The translations under genes were made by a program, and so were the position numbers. Below the pieces are notes generated by a model that did no database searches, was not told the DNA's origin, and worked only from the letters and a program-made list of their open reading frames with translations. Shown here piece by piece: positions 18,630 to 27,800 of a DNA stretch of 64,000 bases. How positions within the stretch are numbered: position 1 is the stretch's first letter; the number at the start of each line of letters is the position of its first letter. The DNA comes from Promethearchaeota archaeon (lineage in GTDB: Archaea > Asgardarchaeota > Lokiarchaeia > Sigyniarchaeales > SOKP01): the NCBI GenBank assembly GCA_016926735.1, contig JAFGOA010000036.1:33821-97820 (forward strand). The letters run 5' to 3'.

Positions 18630-19769
18630 TTATAAAAATCCAATGGGTAAGTTAAAGACATAATAAAAAATAGTAATACCAAGGGTTATAAGAATTGGAT
18701 TTAATATATTATCTGCTATATATGTTGGAAAAAAATCAAGCAAAAAGAATATGATTGCAGCAATTATCGCATATATAGGTCCTACAGTAAATACCCCTAT
18801 TAAATATGCACTACCTACTCCTGCAATAAAACCTTCAACAGTTTTTTTCTGACCTCTTGGACAATTGATCCTATATTTACCTAATCCCCTTCCAACTAAA
18901 GCAGCAGCAGCATCAGAAAAACATGCTATTAAAATTCCTGCAGTAAGAGCATTTAAAGGAACTATACCCTCTAAATACAAGATATAAGAAAATATAGCTC
19001 CAGCCAATAAATATATTTGAGGCCCAACTGCATTATATTCCTCATTTCGTAGCACTGAGCGTGTTAAAAAATTTAACATAGAATATTCTGGTCCCCATAA
19101 TATTCTTATCAATTCAGATACAATTGTAAATACTAATATAGCAATAAAAGCAAATAACGTAATATATTGTATCGCAATAAAATCACCTATTGCATATGGA
19201 TATGTTGATATATCCCCCCAAAGAAAATTATATGTAGGTTCAGTGGTTTTTATAAAATAGATTATACCTTCATTTACCATTCCTGCTAGAGGAGGGAATA
19301 TCATATAAATTCCATAAATTGCAAAAATGAACAAAAGTCCACCTAAATGAAAGGTTTTTCTAATTAATTCCATTTTTATGGAGATTTGTTCTCTATATGG
19401 GCTTTCTTTTTTCATTGCAATAATATATCTTTTAATAAGAGAGAGATCTTTTATGTTATTTGATACTTTATCAAAATCTATTTTTTTACTGATTTTAGAG
19501 ATTAATAGACTAAAACTTAGAAAAACTATCAACATAATTCCAATCCACCATACCATAAATCCATTGTAAGGATAATGGGCTAATCCTTTGATTGAATTAT
19601 AATAAGCAAAAAAAATAAATAAGAAAGCACATACCAAAGTAGAACTACTTCCATATCTATTTTCTTTATATCCCTTATAAGCAATATAAAACATAAGAAA
19701 TGATAATATAAAGAAGAAATAAGTTAATGTTGTATTATAGAGTTCTGGTATAATATTCAAATTAATCAT
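18630..19769 (-). CDS. Dolichol kinase/cytidylyltransferase-like membrane enzyme
   Basis: A polytopic membrane protein of 379 residues with about nine helices. It matches the CTP-dependent polyprenol/lipid kinase family (SEC59, DGK1, VTE5), which is related to CdsA. Signatures are RKTFHLGG in the first half, and in the second half CFSDAAAALVGRGLGKYRI followed by KKTVEGFIAGVGSAYL, the D-x-A-A-x3-G-x4-G and K-K/S-x-E-G motifs. It probably phosphorylates a polyprenol or other isoprenoid alcohol for archaeal lipid or glycan synthesis. The N-terminal 120 residues add extra helices. A polyprenyl-phosphate phosphatase candidate (PAP2) is encoded at 11.2 kb. Confidence 0.85.
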   Translation of the reverse strand: MINLNIIPELYNTTLTYFFFILSFLMFYIAYKGYKENRYGSSSTLVCAFLFIFFAYYNSIKGLAHYPYNGFMVWWIGIMLIVFLSFSLLISKISKKIDFDKVSNNIKDLSLIKRYIIAMKKESPYREQISIKMELIRKTFHLGGLLFIFAIYGIYMIFPPLAGMVNEGIIYFIKTTEPTYNFLWGDISTYPYAIGDFIAIQYITLFAFIAILVFTIVSELIRILWGPEYSMLNFLTRSVLRNEEYNAVGPQIYLLAGAIFSYILYLEGIVPLNALTAGILIACFSDAAAALVGRGLGKYRINCPRGQKKTVEGFIAGVGSAYLIGVFTVGPIYAIIAAIIFFLLDFFPTYIADNILNPILITLGITIFYYVFNLPIGFL

Positions 19770-19858
19770 ATATTCTCTTGATTCTATTAATATTATATTG
19801 AATATTATATCCTATAATTATTCTTCGGAATATTCTATTAAAATAAGTAGATCTCTAG

Positions 19859-20926
19859 ATGATAAAAATTGAAAATAAAAAAATGAATTTACTTAATACT
19901 CTTATGAGAATAGAAAGCAATGAAATACCTGTTTATTGTACGGGATATCCAAAAGAGAGTTTTATGAAATTATATCAAAATAAATATAACATAATCTCTG
20001 AAAATAACAATATGTTTATTCTAAAAGGAAAAGATTATTCTCTTATTGATAAAATGGGATTTGATGCTATTTCAATCTGGGACTTTAGAAGAGGCATAGG
20101 AGGGTATAGACTTGATTTTCGAACAGAAATAGATGGATGGGGGAGAATTATGACAAATAATTGGTATACTTGGGATGGCGTCTTCAAAGATGAAAAAATA
20201 ATTAATAATTGGAATCATTTAACCTTACCTTCAGAAAGGGATTTAATATTATTAGCTCGATTTCTTAGGTATAACAATAAGATGGGTTATGTCTTATCTT
20301 TACCCGGATTATTTGAAAAAACCTGGCAATCTATGGGATTTATCTTTTTTTCCAAATGTTTAAAAAAAAACATTGAATTCATTAGAAGAATTATTGATTT
20401 TTTTTATGATTATATAATAAAATTAATAAAACTCCTACAGAAATATGGCGTCAATATTTTTTTAATTGCAGATGATCTTGGTTATAATAATCGTTCATTT
20501 ATTCAGAAGAATATATTTTTTCAATTATTTTTAGATAAATACAAAAATCTTGTGAATTTTATTCATGATAACAAGAATTATGTAATTATTCATTCTGATG
20601 GATATATATCAAATTTTGTTGATCTTTTAATTGATATTGGATTTGATGGGATACAAAGTATTGAACCTAATGCCGGTAATAATATATTTGAACTTTTTAG
20701 GAAATTCGGTGATAAAATCTGTTTTATTGGTAATCTTGATAATGGAAAATATTTAACTTTTGGGACCACCTTAGAAGTTAGACAATATGCAGAAAAATTG
20801 ATAAAAAAAGCGAAAAAATATAATTCTTTTCTAATAATATCTCCTACCCAACAAATTAATGAAATTACTCGTCCAGAAAATATATATCATATGATAAAAA
20901 TTACAAAATTACAATCTCGTAATTGA
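19859..20926 (+). CDS. Uroporphyrinogen-decarboxylase-like (MtaA-type) protein
   Basis: A 355-residue TIM-barrel protein of the UroD superfamily, which covers uroporphyrinogen decarboxylase and corrinoid methyltransferases such as MtaA/CmuA. Supporting segments are IPVYCTGYP at the start, GYVLSLPGLFEKTWQSMGF, ADDLGYNNRSFI, then HSDGYISNFVDLLIDIGFDG and IQSIEPNAGNNI, with IGNLDNGKYL near the end. The zinc ligand block H-x-C of MtaA is not obvious: His in HSDG is followed by Ser instead of Cys. It stands alone, so a methyltransfer role with a separate corrinoid protein is inference from the family. Confidence 0.8.
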   Translation: MIKIENKKMNLLNTLMRIESNEIPVYCTGYPKESFMKLYQNKYNIISENNNMFILKGKDYSLIDKMGFDAISIWDFRRGIGGYRLDFRTEIDGWGRIMTNNWYTWDGVFKDEKIINNWNHLTLPSERDLILLARFLRYNNKMGYVLSLPGLFEKTWQSMGFIFFSKCLKKNIEFIRRIIDFFYDYIIKLIKLLQKYGVNIFLIADDLGYNNRSFIQKNIFFQLFLDKYKNLVNFIHDNKNYVIIHSDGYISNFVDLLIDIGFDGIQSIEPNAGNNIFELFRKFGDKICFIGNLDNGKYLTFGTTLEVRQYAEKLIKKAKKYNSFLIISPTQQINEITRPENIYHMIKITKLQSRN

Positions 20927-21088
20927 AATTAAATATTTCACACATAAAGGTTTTTTTTAAATCAGATTGATATGAAAAATTATTTATTTTTTTTTTGTCA
21001 TTAAAATTTATAAAATTAATAATCTAATAATATATTCAAATCAAAAAAAATAAAAGATATAATAAAAATTAAATAATATCAATCTAAG

Positions 21089-21098
21089 TTTAAATATA
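21089..21098 (+). promoter_or_regulatory. TATA box of the roadblock gene
   Basis: The sequence TTTAAATATA, preceded by purines (aag), lies about 66 nt upstream of the ATG at 21164. It is a near-consensus archaeal TATA/BRE element. A GGAG about 9 nt before the start serves as ribosome binding site. Confidence 0.65.
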
Positions 21099-21163
21099 AC
21101 TTTTAATGTTATAATATTATAACTTTATTATTCAAATTAAATAATTATTGGAGTTATTTTCTC

Positions 21164-21535
21164 ATGGCACAATCAACAGGAGGAACACTTGATAGTATAC
21201 TGAAGCAATTACTAGCTTCTATTCCAGAAGTCAAATCTGCAGCTATTGTATCCGTTGAAGGGCTTCCTATTGCCTCAGCTCTTCCACAAGGAGTAGATGA
21301 AACTCGTATTGCTGCTATGACGGCTGCAATCCTTTCCCTCGGAGAAAGGGCAGCCCATGAAATGCAAAAGGGAGATTTAGAACAAATAATGGTTAAAGGA
21401 AGCGATGGGGTACTTTTAGTATTAGCTGCGGGCCCAAATGCGGTTTTAACTGTCTCTACAACAAAAGATGTGAGATTAGGATTAATATTTCTCGACTGTA
21501 AGAGAACTTGTGAGAAAATAGCAAAATTAATATAA
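21164..21535 (+). CDS. Roadblock/LC7 (MglB-like) protein
   Basis: A 123-residue roadblock domain protein with the classic pattern: helix TLDSILKQLLASIPEVKSAA, strand pair AIVSVEGLPIASALP, central helix TRIAAMTAAILSLGERAAHEM, strand LEQIMVKGSDGVLLVLAAG, and the final strand-helix AVLTVSTTKDVRLGLIFL. It forms dimers and, by family, acts as a GTPase regulator or membrane scaffold. Its codons are GC-richer and more regular than those of the neighbours, and its promoter and ribosome binding site are strong, which suggests high expression. It stands alone between the UroD-like gene and the repair operon. Confidence 0.93.
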   Translation: MAQSTGGTLDSILKQLLASIPEVKSAAIVSVEGLPIASALPQGVDETRIAAMTAAILSLGERAAHEMQKGDLEQIMVKGSDGVLLVLAAGPNAVLTVSTTKDVRLGLIFLDCKRTCEKIAKLI

Positions 21536-21784
21536 CTCTTTGATTAAATCACTATTTTAAGAAATCCCCTTCTGTTCTGTAATTCTTTTTTTTTTGATTA
21601 AAATACGGAAATTATAGGAGATAATTCTCGATTAATTGTTATAAATTAATAATCATTAAGGGAGGAATAATTTTTATTAATAAATTACTATTTTAGAAAC
21701 ATTACTAATATATTAATTAAATTTTCTGTTTAAAAACATAAATAATTTTATTATAATTCACCTTAAATCGTTTATCTTGTAAAA

Positions 21785-24700
21785 ATGTGTGCTGAAAATT
21801 TTAGTAAACAACTGATCTCAAGATTTGCTGAACTGGAGTGTGAAAGACAATTATTTTTAGACATAGCTCGTAAATTTCCTGAGAAATGGTATATTGATCA
21901 AAGAAAAATTGAACCGGCCAAACATATTCGTAAAAAGGTTGAATTATTAAAAAGATTAGGAAAAGAATATGAGGATATTGTTTATTCTTATTTGTTAAAA
22001 CTAGAAGGTGTACAATATAATGACAGTGGCCCAAGAATAGTTGAGGATACCTATCTTAATCCTTTTTTATTTAAACAATTATATGAAGAGAAGAAAAAAG
22101 CTCATAATATAGATTTTATATTACTTGAATTTCAATATGAAATACCTGAATCATTTTTTCTCGATCTCTTTCCTTTAAAAAACAAAAATGATACAATACC
22201 TGTAAGTTATGCGGAACAAAGACCTGATATTATAGTTATAGGAAATTCTCTATGTAAAAATCAAGATTCTATTTTTGAATTAAAACCTAAAGGAATAATT
22301 AGAGAAGTTCCTAAAGAAGAATTAAACTATCGATATGGAATAAATATTATTGATATTAAAAATGTAAGAGAAGACCACATTGGAAAAAAACAATTTGTAG
22401 AGATTTTCTATTATCTTTATACCTTAAGTTATTATTTAGAGAATTATAATTTAGAGAAAAAATTCTTTATTAATATCGAATTCAATGGAATTTTTCCCAA
22501 ATATGATAATAAAATTTTAAAAGATATTCATTATCTAAATGATATTATAGATTTAACAATTTTAATTCATTGGAAAGAATCACATCAACTTTTTGTGGAT
22601 ATTATCGAAAAGATTAAGAATTTATGGTTAAAATCTCCAGTTTTAATTGATTCTATACCTGTGAATATTCAAACAAATTGTGGTTATTGTTTTTTCTTAG
22701 AGGATTGTAAAAAAACACTCGGATTTGATGGTATAAAAGAACCTAAAGATTGGTCATTAAAATTGTTACCGCACACATCTAATTCTATTTCCCAAAAATT
22801 AATTGAAATGAACTTTAATACTATTGCTGATGTTGCGAATAATATATATAAAATACCCATCAGTAGTACTCCTGAACCTATATATTCAGAAATACCTCTT
22901 CTAGAATTAAGAGCTAAATCTCTTTTATTGAATGAAGAAATTAATCCAAAATCAGGACTTATTTATACTTATTCACTCCCTAAATTTTCATCTTTCTCAG
23001 TTATTTTTGCAGTAGAAACTGATCCGGCTAATGAAAGAGTGTATGCAGCAGGTTTTCTTGTTGAAATGACAACTTCACCAAATGCCCCCTTTAGCACAGT
23101 ATTTGATAATTGGTGGTCTATTTGGAAAAGATCAATGATTAACAATACATCCCTTTCAGAAATTCAAAATGATCTAAATAGATATCTTATAAGAGAAATA
23201 TCAATAGAAGAGGTTAGTTGGTTTTTCAATCTTCTCAAAAAACTAAAAAATATGATTATACTTCTAAATGGTGAAGAAACAAAAAAAGGAAAAAAAAGAA
23301 AATCTACGTATGTTTTATATCAAATTTCTGCTGTTAATGAAGATCATACAAATAAGTCTGAAGCAAAATTTACGAAAGAAGTAATAAAAAAACTTCATTA
23401 TATCCTTGAGTTATGTAATACCGTGGAAAATTACGTAGTTGTTGAAGGTTTAAATTCAGGGGATTATTATGGACCATCAACTAGCTTTTTTTATTGGTCT
23501 AAGAGACAATTAGATAATTTTCAAGATATGTTGGAAAGAAATTTAGAGGAGATAGTCAAAGATATTCCTATATTCCGAAAATATCTCAAGATTTTATTTT
23601 TGTTTAATCCTTCTGACTCAGAGGTTACCAATCCATACCAACCAAAAAAATTATTTAATGTTCAAAAGTTTTGTGAAACAATTTTAGGAGTCCCTCTTAT
23701 TATTGGTTATACTTGGCATGAAATTGCATATAAACAATTGGGATTACGTTCTAATAAAGATTATTGGATTCCTCATTTTAATTATATGGATTTCAATAAT
23801 TGGTATGAAATGATATTAGAAGAAGATCCAAATAAGGTTGAAGAAATTAAAAATGAAATACGTAAACAAATTATGCATAAAATCAGAACAATTAATCGGC
23901 TTAGATTTAAATTTCAAACTGAAAGTAAACATGTAATTTCTAAACATGCCAATATTATTAGTAGAAATGTGATAAAAAGAACAATTTTAACCTCTGATTT
24001 TCATCCTATCGCAAAAGTTTGGTATTTATTCTCAAGATTAACAGGTGCTATAGATCAAATTGAAAAAACAGAAATTCGTACTACTTATCCTGAATTCAGT
24101 ATAGGTAAAATGGATGCTGCTAAAGTTAGTAATCTAAAATTGCATAAAATAAGTAATAAAACATACAATACATTTGAATTAAAGGACTTATCCAGTAATA
24201 TGAAAATTGATATTGGTGATAGATTACTATTGATTCCAGAGTTTAAAAGAGATATTAGCTCTAATAGACGATTATTTCCTTGGATAATTACTATAGATGA
24301 AATATTATGGTCCTCAAAAATTAATGGATATAGAGTAAAAACTAAACTTATTTTTAGTGAGAATAAAGGAGAAGATAAAATAAATGAACTTAAATTTGCA
24401 AATATAGAGACTCTAGATTGGTATCTATATCCTTTATCATTAGATGCTTGGTCAAGTAAATTATATAGCAATAATGGTTTATTAGAAAGAAATAATATTG
24501 GAAAATCATGGCTTGGCCATCTACTATCATATATATGGAATATTCAATCAAAAGACAAATTAAAATGGCCTGAGAACTGGGTTTTTTCTGGACCTTCTGT
24601 CTATCTATACACGCCACTCCAATTGAATAGAATTAAAGATAAAAATACAAAATTAGATAGTGTAGATTTATTATCTAAAATTTATCCGAATCCAGATCCA

Positions 24701-26272
24701 TCACAAAAAAAAGCTATTAATTTAGTATTAGAAAATATAATATCTGCCATTCAGGGACCACCTGGAACAGGAAAATCTCAGACAATTACAACTTTAATTG
24801 ATGAATACTATGAAAGATGTTTATTAAATAAAAAACATTCAATACGGATATTGATAACTGCATTCTCTTATGCGGCTCTAAGAGTTATAATAGACAAAAT
24901 TCGAAATGCTAAAGATACTTTTGGTAATCCCACAAGTATATCCAAGCTTCAAATGGTCTTTTTAAGATCAAAATACCAAAAACCTATTAAAAATAAAAAT
25001 GATGAGAGAAAAGTTGATGATCTTGTACGTGTTGGAAATTCATGGAAATTTAATGAGGAATCACGTATAGTCACAAATACAAATCCTCTTGAAAACTCCT
25101 TGGAAGATAATTTTATTATGTTTGCAAATGCTCATCAATTATATTATTTACCTGAACGAGTTAAAGATAATTTTTATTTTGATTTAATATGTGTTGATGA
25201 AGCAAGTCAACTCCCTGTTGATTATTTTATATCAAGTTTACAATTTTTAAAAAATAAGAAATTTTTTATGAAAGAACCAGAAAAGACATTAAAAACTAAA
25301 ATTGAGTCAAAAAATAATGAAATTCTTGGAGAACTAGAATTAAATTATGATGAAGATATAATTCCTACAAAAGTAATTATTGTAGGGGATTATAATCAAT
25401 TACCTCCTGTTCAACCTGTGCCTCCTCCTAAAAACCTCAAAATAATATTAGAAAGTCTTTTTGCTTATTATGTTAAAAATCACAAAATTCCTAATGTACA
25501 ACTCCAAATAAATTACAGATCGAATAGAGATATTGTGGAATATACATCCCAACTTGGTGTCTATAAGAATTTGAATGTAGATAAAAAAAATATTAACAAA
25601 TTACTTTTAGGTGATTTAGAAAGAGTTAAAAAAGATTGGGTTAAAAAAATGTTAGATCCAAAAAAAGCAGTTATCACTATAATACATAATAGAAATTATG
25701 AGATTGGAATAAGTACTTTAGAATCTAAAATTGTAGTAAATCTCCTTAAAGGTTATTTTTCGATGATTAATCCTAAAAATGAAGAAGAGGAAAGAATATT
25801 TTGGAAAGAGTATGTAGGAGTTGTAGCACCTCATAATGCTCAAGGAAGATTAATTATTCGGCAGATACACGATGAATTAACAAATAATATTGAGCCTATT
25901 TCAAATCTTGAACATTCAGAGTTAATGTTCCTATTAAAAAACTCTATTTATTCCGTAGAAAAATTTCAAGGTTCTGATAGAGAACTAATCATTTCATCAA
26001 TTGGCCTTTCAGATCGAGATCAAATCTCTGCTGAAAGTGAATTTATTTATGATCTTAATAGATTCAATGTTCTTACTTCAAGAGCAAAGTCTAAAATTAT
26101 TTTAATAGCTAGTAAAAGATTTCTTAAATTTATTCCCAATAATAGAGAAATTATGAAAGAAGCTGCTCAAATAAGAAGATTTGCGTACGAATATTGTAAT
26201 AATTTTATAAATATTCAATTAAAAAATGAAAAAAATAAGAATGAAAAAGTACAATTAAGATATAAACATTAA
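21785..26272 (+). CDS. Dna2-like iron-sulfur RecB nuclease fused to SF1 helicase
   Basis: A 1495-residue nuclease-helicase. The N-terminal domain (1-320) is a Cas4/AddB-type RecB nuclease: Cys19 in ECERQLF, Asp in RPDIIVIG, D-x-K in NIIDIKNVR, then C299-x2-C302-x5-C308, which completes four cysteines for a 4Fe-4S cluster. A middle region (about 390-640) resembles the RNase H-like part of TM0106-family proteins. The C-terminal ~520 residues are an SF1B UPF1/DNA2-like helicase: GPPGTGKS near 990, DEASQLP near 1138, VGDYNQLPPV, NYRSNRDI, EKFQGSDREL and NVLTSRAKSK. Mre11 starts 18 nt after its stop and Rad50 follows, so it is the first gene of an operon. By analogy it would unwind and cut single strands at DNA ends. 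Confidence 0.9.
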   Translation: MCAENFSKQLISRFAELECERQLFLDIARKFPEKWYIDQRKIEPAKHIRKKVELLKRLGKEYEDIVYSYLLKLEGVQYNDSGPRIVEDTYLNPFLFKQLYEEKKKAHNIDFILLEFQYEIPESFFLDLFPLKNKNDTIPVSYAEQRPDIIVIGNSLCKNQDSIFELKPKGIIREVPKEELNYRYGINIIDIKNVREDHIGKKQFVEIFYYLYTLSYYLENYNLEKKFFINIEFNGIFPKYDNKILKDIHYLNDIIDLTILIHWKESHQLFVDIIEKIKNLWLKSPVLIDSIPVNIQTNCGYCFFLEDCKKTLGFDGIKEPKDWSLKLLPHTSNSISQKLIEMNFNTIADVANNIYKIPISSTPEPIYSEIPLLELRAKSLLLNEEINPKSGLIYTYSLPKFSSFSVIFAVETDPANERVYAAGFLVEMTTSPNAPFSTVFDNWWSIWKRSMINNTSLSEIQNDLNRYLIREISIEEVSWFFNLLKKLKNMIILLNGEETKKGKKRKSTYVLYQISAVNEDHTNKSEAKFTKEVIKKLHYILELCNTVENYVVVEGLNSGDYYGPSTSFFYWSKRQLDNFQDMLERNLEEIVKDIPIFRKYLKILFLFNPSDSEVTNPYQPKKLFNVQKFCETILGVPLIIGYTWHEIAYKQLGLRSNKDYWIPHFNYMDFNNWYEMILEEDPNKVEEIKNEIRKQIMHKIRTINRLRFKFQTESKHVISKHANIISRNVIKRTILTSDFHPIAKVWYLFSRLTGAIDQIEKTEIRTTYPEFSIGKMDAAKVSNLKLHKISNKTYNTFELKDLSSNMKIDIGDRLLLIPEFKRDISSNRRLFPWIITIDEILWSSKINGYRVKTKLIFSENKGEDKINELKFANIETLDWYLYPLSLDAWSSKLYSNNGLLERNNIGKSWLGHLLSYIWNIQSKDKLKWPENWVFSGPSVYLYTPLQLNRIKDKNTKLDSVDLLSKIYPNPDPSQKKAINLVLENIISAIQGPPGTGKSQTITTLIDEYYERCLLNKKHSIRILITAFSYAALRVIIDKIRNAKDTFGNPTSISKLQMVFLRSKYQKPIKNKNDERKVDDLVRVGNSWKFNEESRIVTNTNPLENSLEDNFIMFANAHQLYYLPERVKDNFYFDLICVDEASQLPVDYFISSLQFLKNKKFFMKEPEKTLKTKIESKNNEILGELELNYDEDIIPTKVIIVGDYNQLPPVQPVPPPKNLKIILESLFAYYVKNHKIPNVQLQINYRSNRDIVEYTSQLGVYKNLNVDKKNINKLLLGDLERVKKDWVKKMLDPKKAVITIIHNRNYEIGISTLESKIVVNLLKGYFSMINPKNEEEERIFWKEYVGVVAPHNAQGRLIIRQIHDELTNNIEPISNLEHSELMFLLKNSIYSVEKFQGSDRELIISSIGLSDRDQISAESEFIYDLNRFNVLTSRAKSKIILIASKRFLKFIPNNREIMKEAAQIRRFAYEYCNNFINIQLKNEKNKNEKVQLRYKH

Positions 26273-26290
26273 ATTTACTTTGAGAATTAT

Positions 26291-27784
26291 ATGACGAATA
26301 TAAAATTCCTACATATTGCTGATATTCATCTTGGTAAAAGGCAGTATAATCTTAAAGAAAGATATTATGATTATTTCCGTGTTTTTAAATCAATTTTAGA
26401 AAAATCCATTGAAAAAGAAGTGGATTTTATTTTAATTTCAGGAGATCTGTTTGATAACAGAAAAATAGGTCCTATTGTTTTAACTGATGTTTTTAATATC
26501 ATATCTAAATTTAAAGAGAGAGCTAAAAATAAATTAAATCGAGATATTCCTCTAATCTGTATTGAGGGGAATCATGATAATCCTATTTATTCAACTCAAT
26601 CTTGGATGACATTCCTCGCAGATCTAGAACTAATTATCCTTCTATCTGGAAAATATGATAAAAATACAAAAAAAATAATTTTTGACCCATATGACTCTAA
26701 AACTCGACGAGGAGGAAAAATAAAAATAAAAAACATAACAATATATGGTCTCCCATTTTTTGGCAGTTCTACCGCTCATATTTTTCCTCAAATCTATGAT
26801 GCAATAGAACAAAATAATGAGCAATCTAATATTTTAATGATGCATTTTGGAATTCAAGGAAATGATCCTATAAAATCAGGAATAGAAATATCTGAAAGCT
26901 TAAATAAATTAAGAGAAAAAATAGATTATCTTGCTTTAGGTCACTTTCATAAACAATATATACTTCCTAAGAAAGATCCTTGGATCTTTAATCCGGGAAG
27001 TCTAGAAATTAATGATATTAAAGAATTATTTGAAAATTATGAAAGGGGAGCCTTTATAGTAAAAATTTTAGGAAAAGAGATTTATCATGAAGAACTAATT
27101 TGTGAAATAGGAGATAATAATAGTAATATGATTTCTAATAGAAATTTTAAACTTCTTTCTCCAATAGATATTGGTGAAACAAAATCATTTAAAGAAACAA
27201 TTGTTTTAATATTAGATTCCTTGATAAAAGATCTCCCTGAAAAAAAATCCAATTTATCAAAATCAAAAGATGATCTCAACTGTCCAATCGTTATTTTTTC
27301 TATAAAGGGACAAATTCCATATTCAAGATTGGAAGTAAATATAAATCAATTAAAAGGGGAAATTATGAATAAATTTTCAATTCTTGATGTAAGAATTTTT
27401 TCAACATATCTCATATCAACATTAGATGATATTATTATATCTGAAGAAAAAAAAACTATAGAAGAGATTGAAACGGATGTATTTAATGCAATTTTAAGTG
27501 AAAATCCTCTCTTTAAAGGTATTGAAAGTGACACAATAGCATTAATGAAAAATATAAAATTTGGTCTAATTGAAAAATCTCCAAATTATTTTGAAATAAA
27601 AGAGTCTATAAAAGATTGGTTTATGTCGTATGTTGATAAATTCGACTTACCAAAAATTAATATTTTTACAAAGAGTAAAAAAATCAAGGAAGAATCATCA
27701 GAAGAGAATAATGAGGAGGAGATAGAAGAGAATATTCAAGATGAATTCGATTTGGATGAATATATAGATGATATTGACAATTAA
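26291..27784 (+). CDS. mre11: Mre11 DNA double-strand-break repair nuclease
   Basis: A manganese-dependent exo/endonuclease that works with Rad50 on DNA ends. All phosphoesterase motifs are present: LHIADIHLGKR (Asp11, His13), SGDLFDNRK, EGNHDNP, MMHFG and ALGHFHK. The 497-residue protein carries a capping domain after about residue 290 and ends in a highly acidic tail (EESSEENNEEEIEEN) that may be flexible. The start ATG at 26291 follows the helicase gene by 18 nt. Its end lies 16 nt before the Rad50 ATG, so the subunits are probably translated in coupled fashion. Confidence 0.96.
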   Translation: MTNIKFLHIADIHLGKRQYNLKERYYDYFRVFKSILEKSIEKEVDFILISGDLFDNRKIGPIVLTDVFNIISKFKERAKNKLNRDIPLICIEGNHDNPIYSTQSWMTFLADLELIILLSGKYDKNTKKIIFDPYDSKTRRGGKIKIKNITIYGLPFFGSSTAHIFPQIYDAIEQNNEQSNILMMHFGIQGNDPIKSGIEISESLNKLREKIDYLALGHFHKQYILPKKDPWIFNPGSLEINDIKELFENYERGAFIVKILGKEIYHEELICEIGDNNSNMISNRNFKLLSPIDIGETKSFKETIVLILDSLIKDLPEKKSNLSKSKDDLNCPIVIFSIKGQIPYSRLEVNINQLKGEIMNKFSILDVRIFSTYLISTLDDIIISEEKKTIEEIETDVFNAILSENPLFKGIESDTIALMKNIKFGLIEKSPNYFEIKESIKDWFMSYVDKFDLPKINIFTKSKKIKEESSEENNEEEIEENIQDEFDLDEYIDDIDN

Positions 27785-27800
27785 AGAGGAAAAACATAAA

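Noticed and set aside
27768..27800. Longer Rad50 start inside mre11
   Set aside because: The added residues are not family-like, and the ATG at 27801 has a ribosome binding site directly before the conserved N-terminus.
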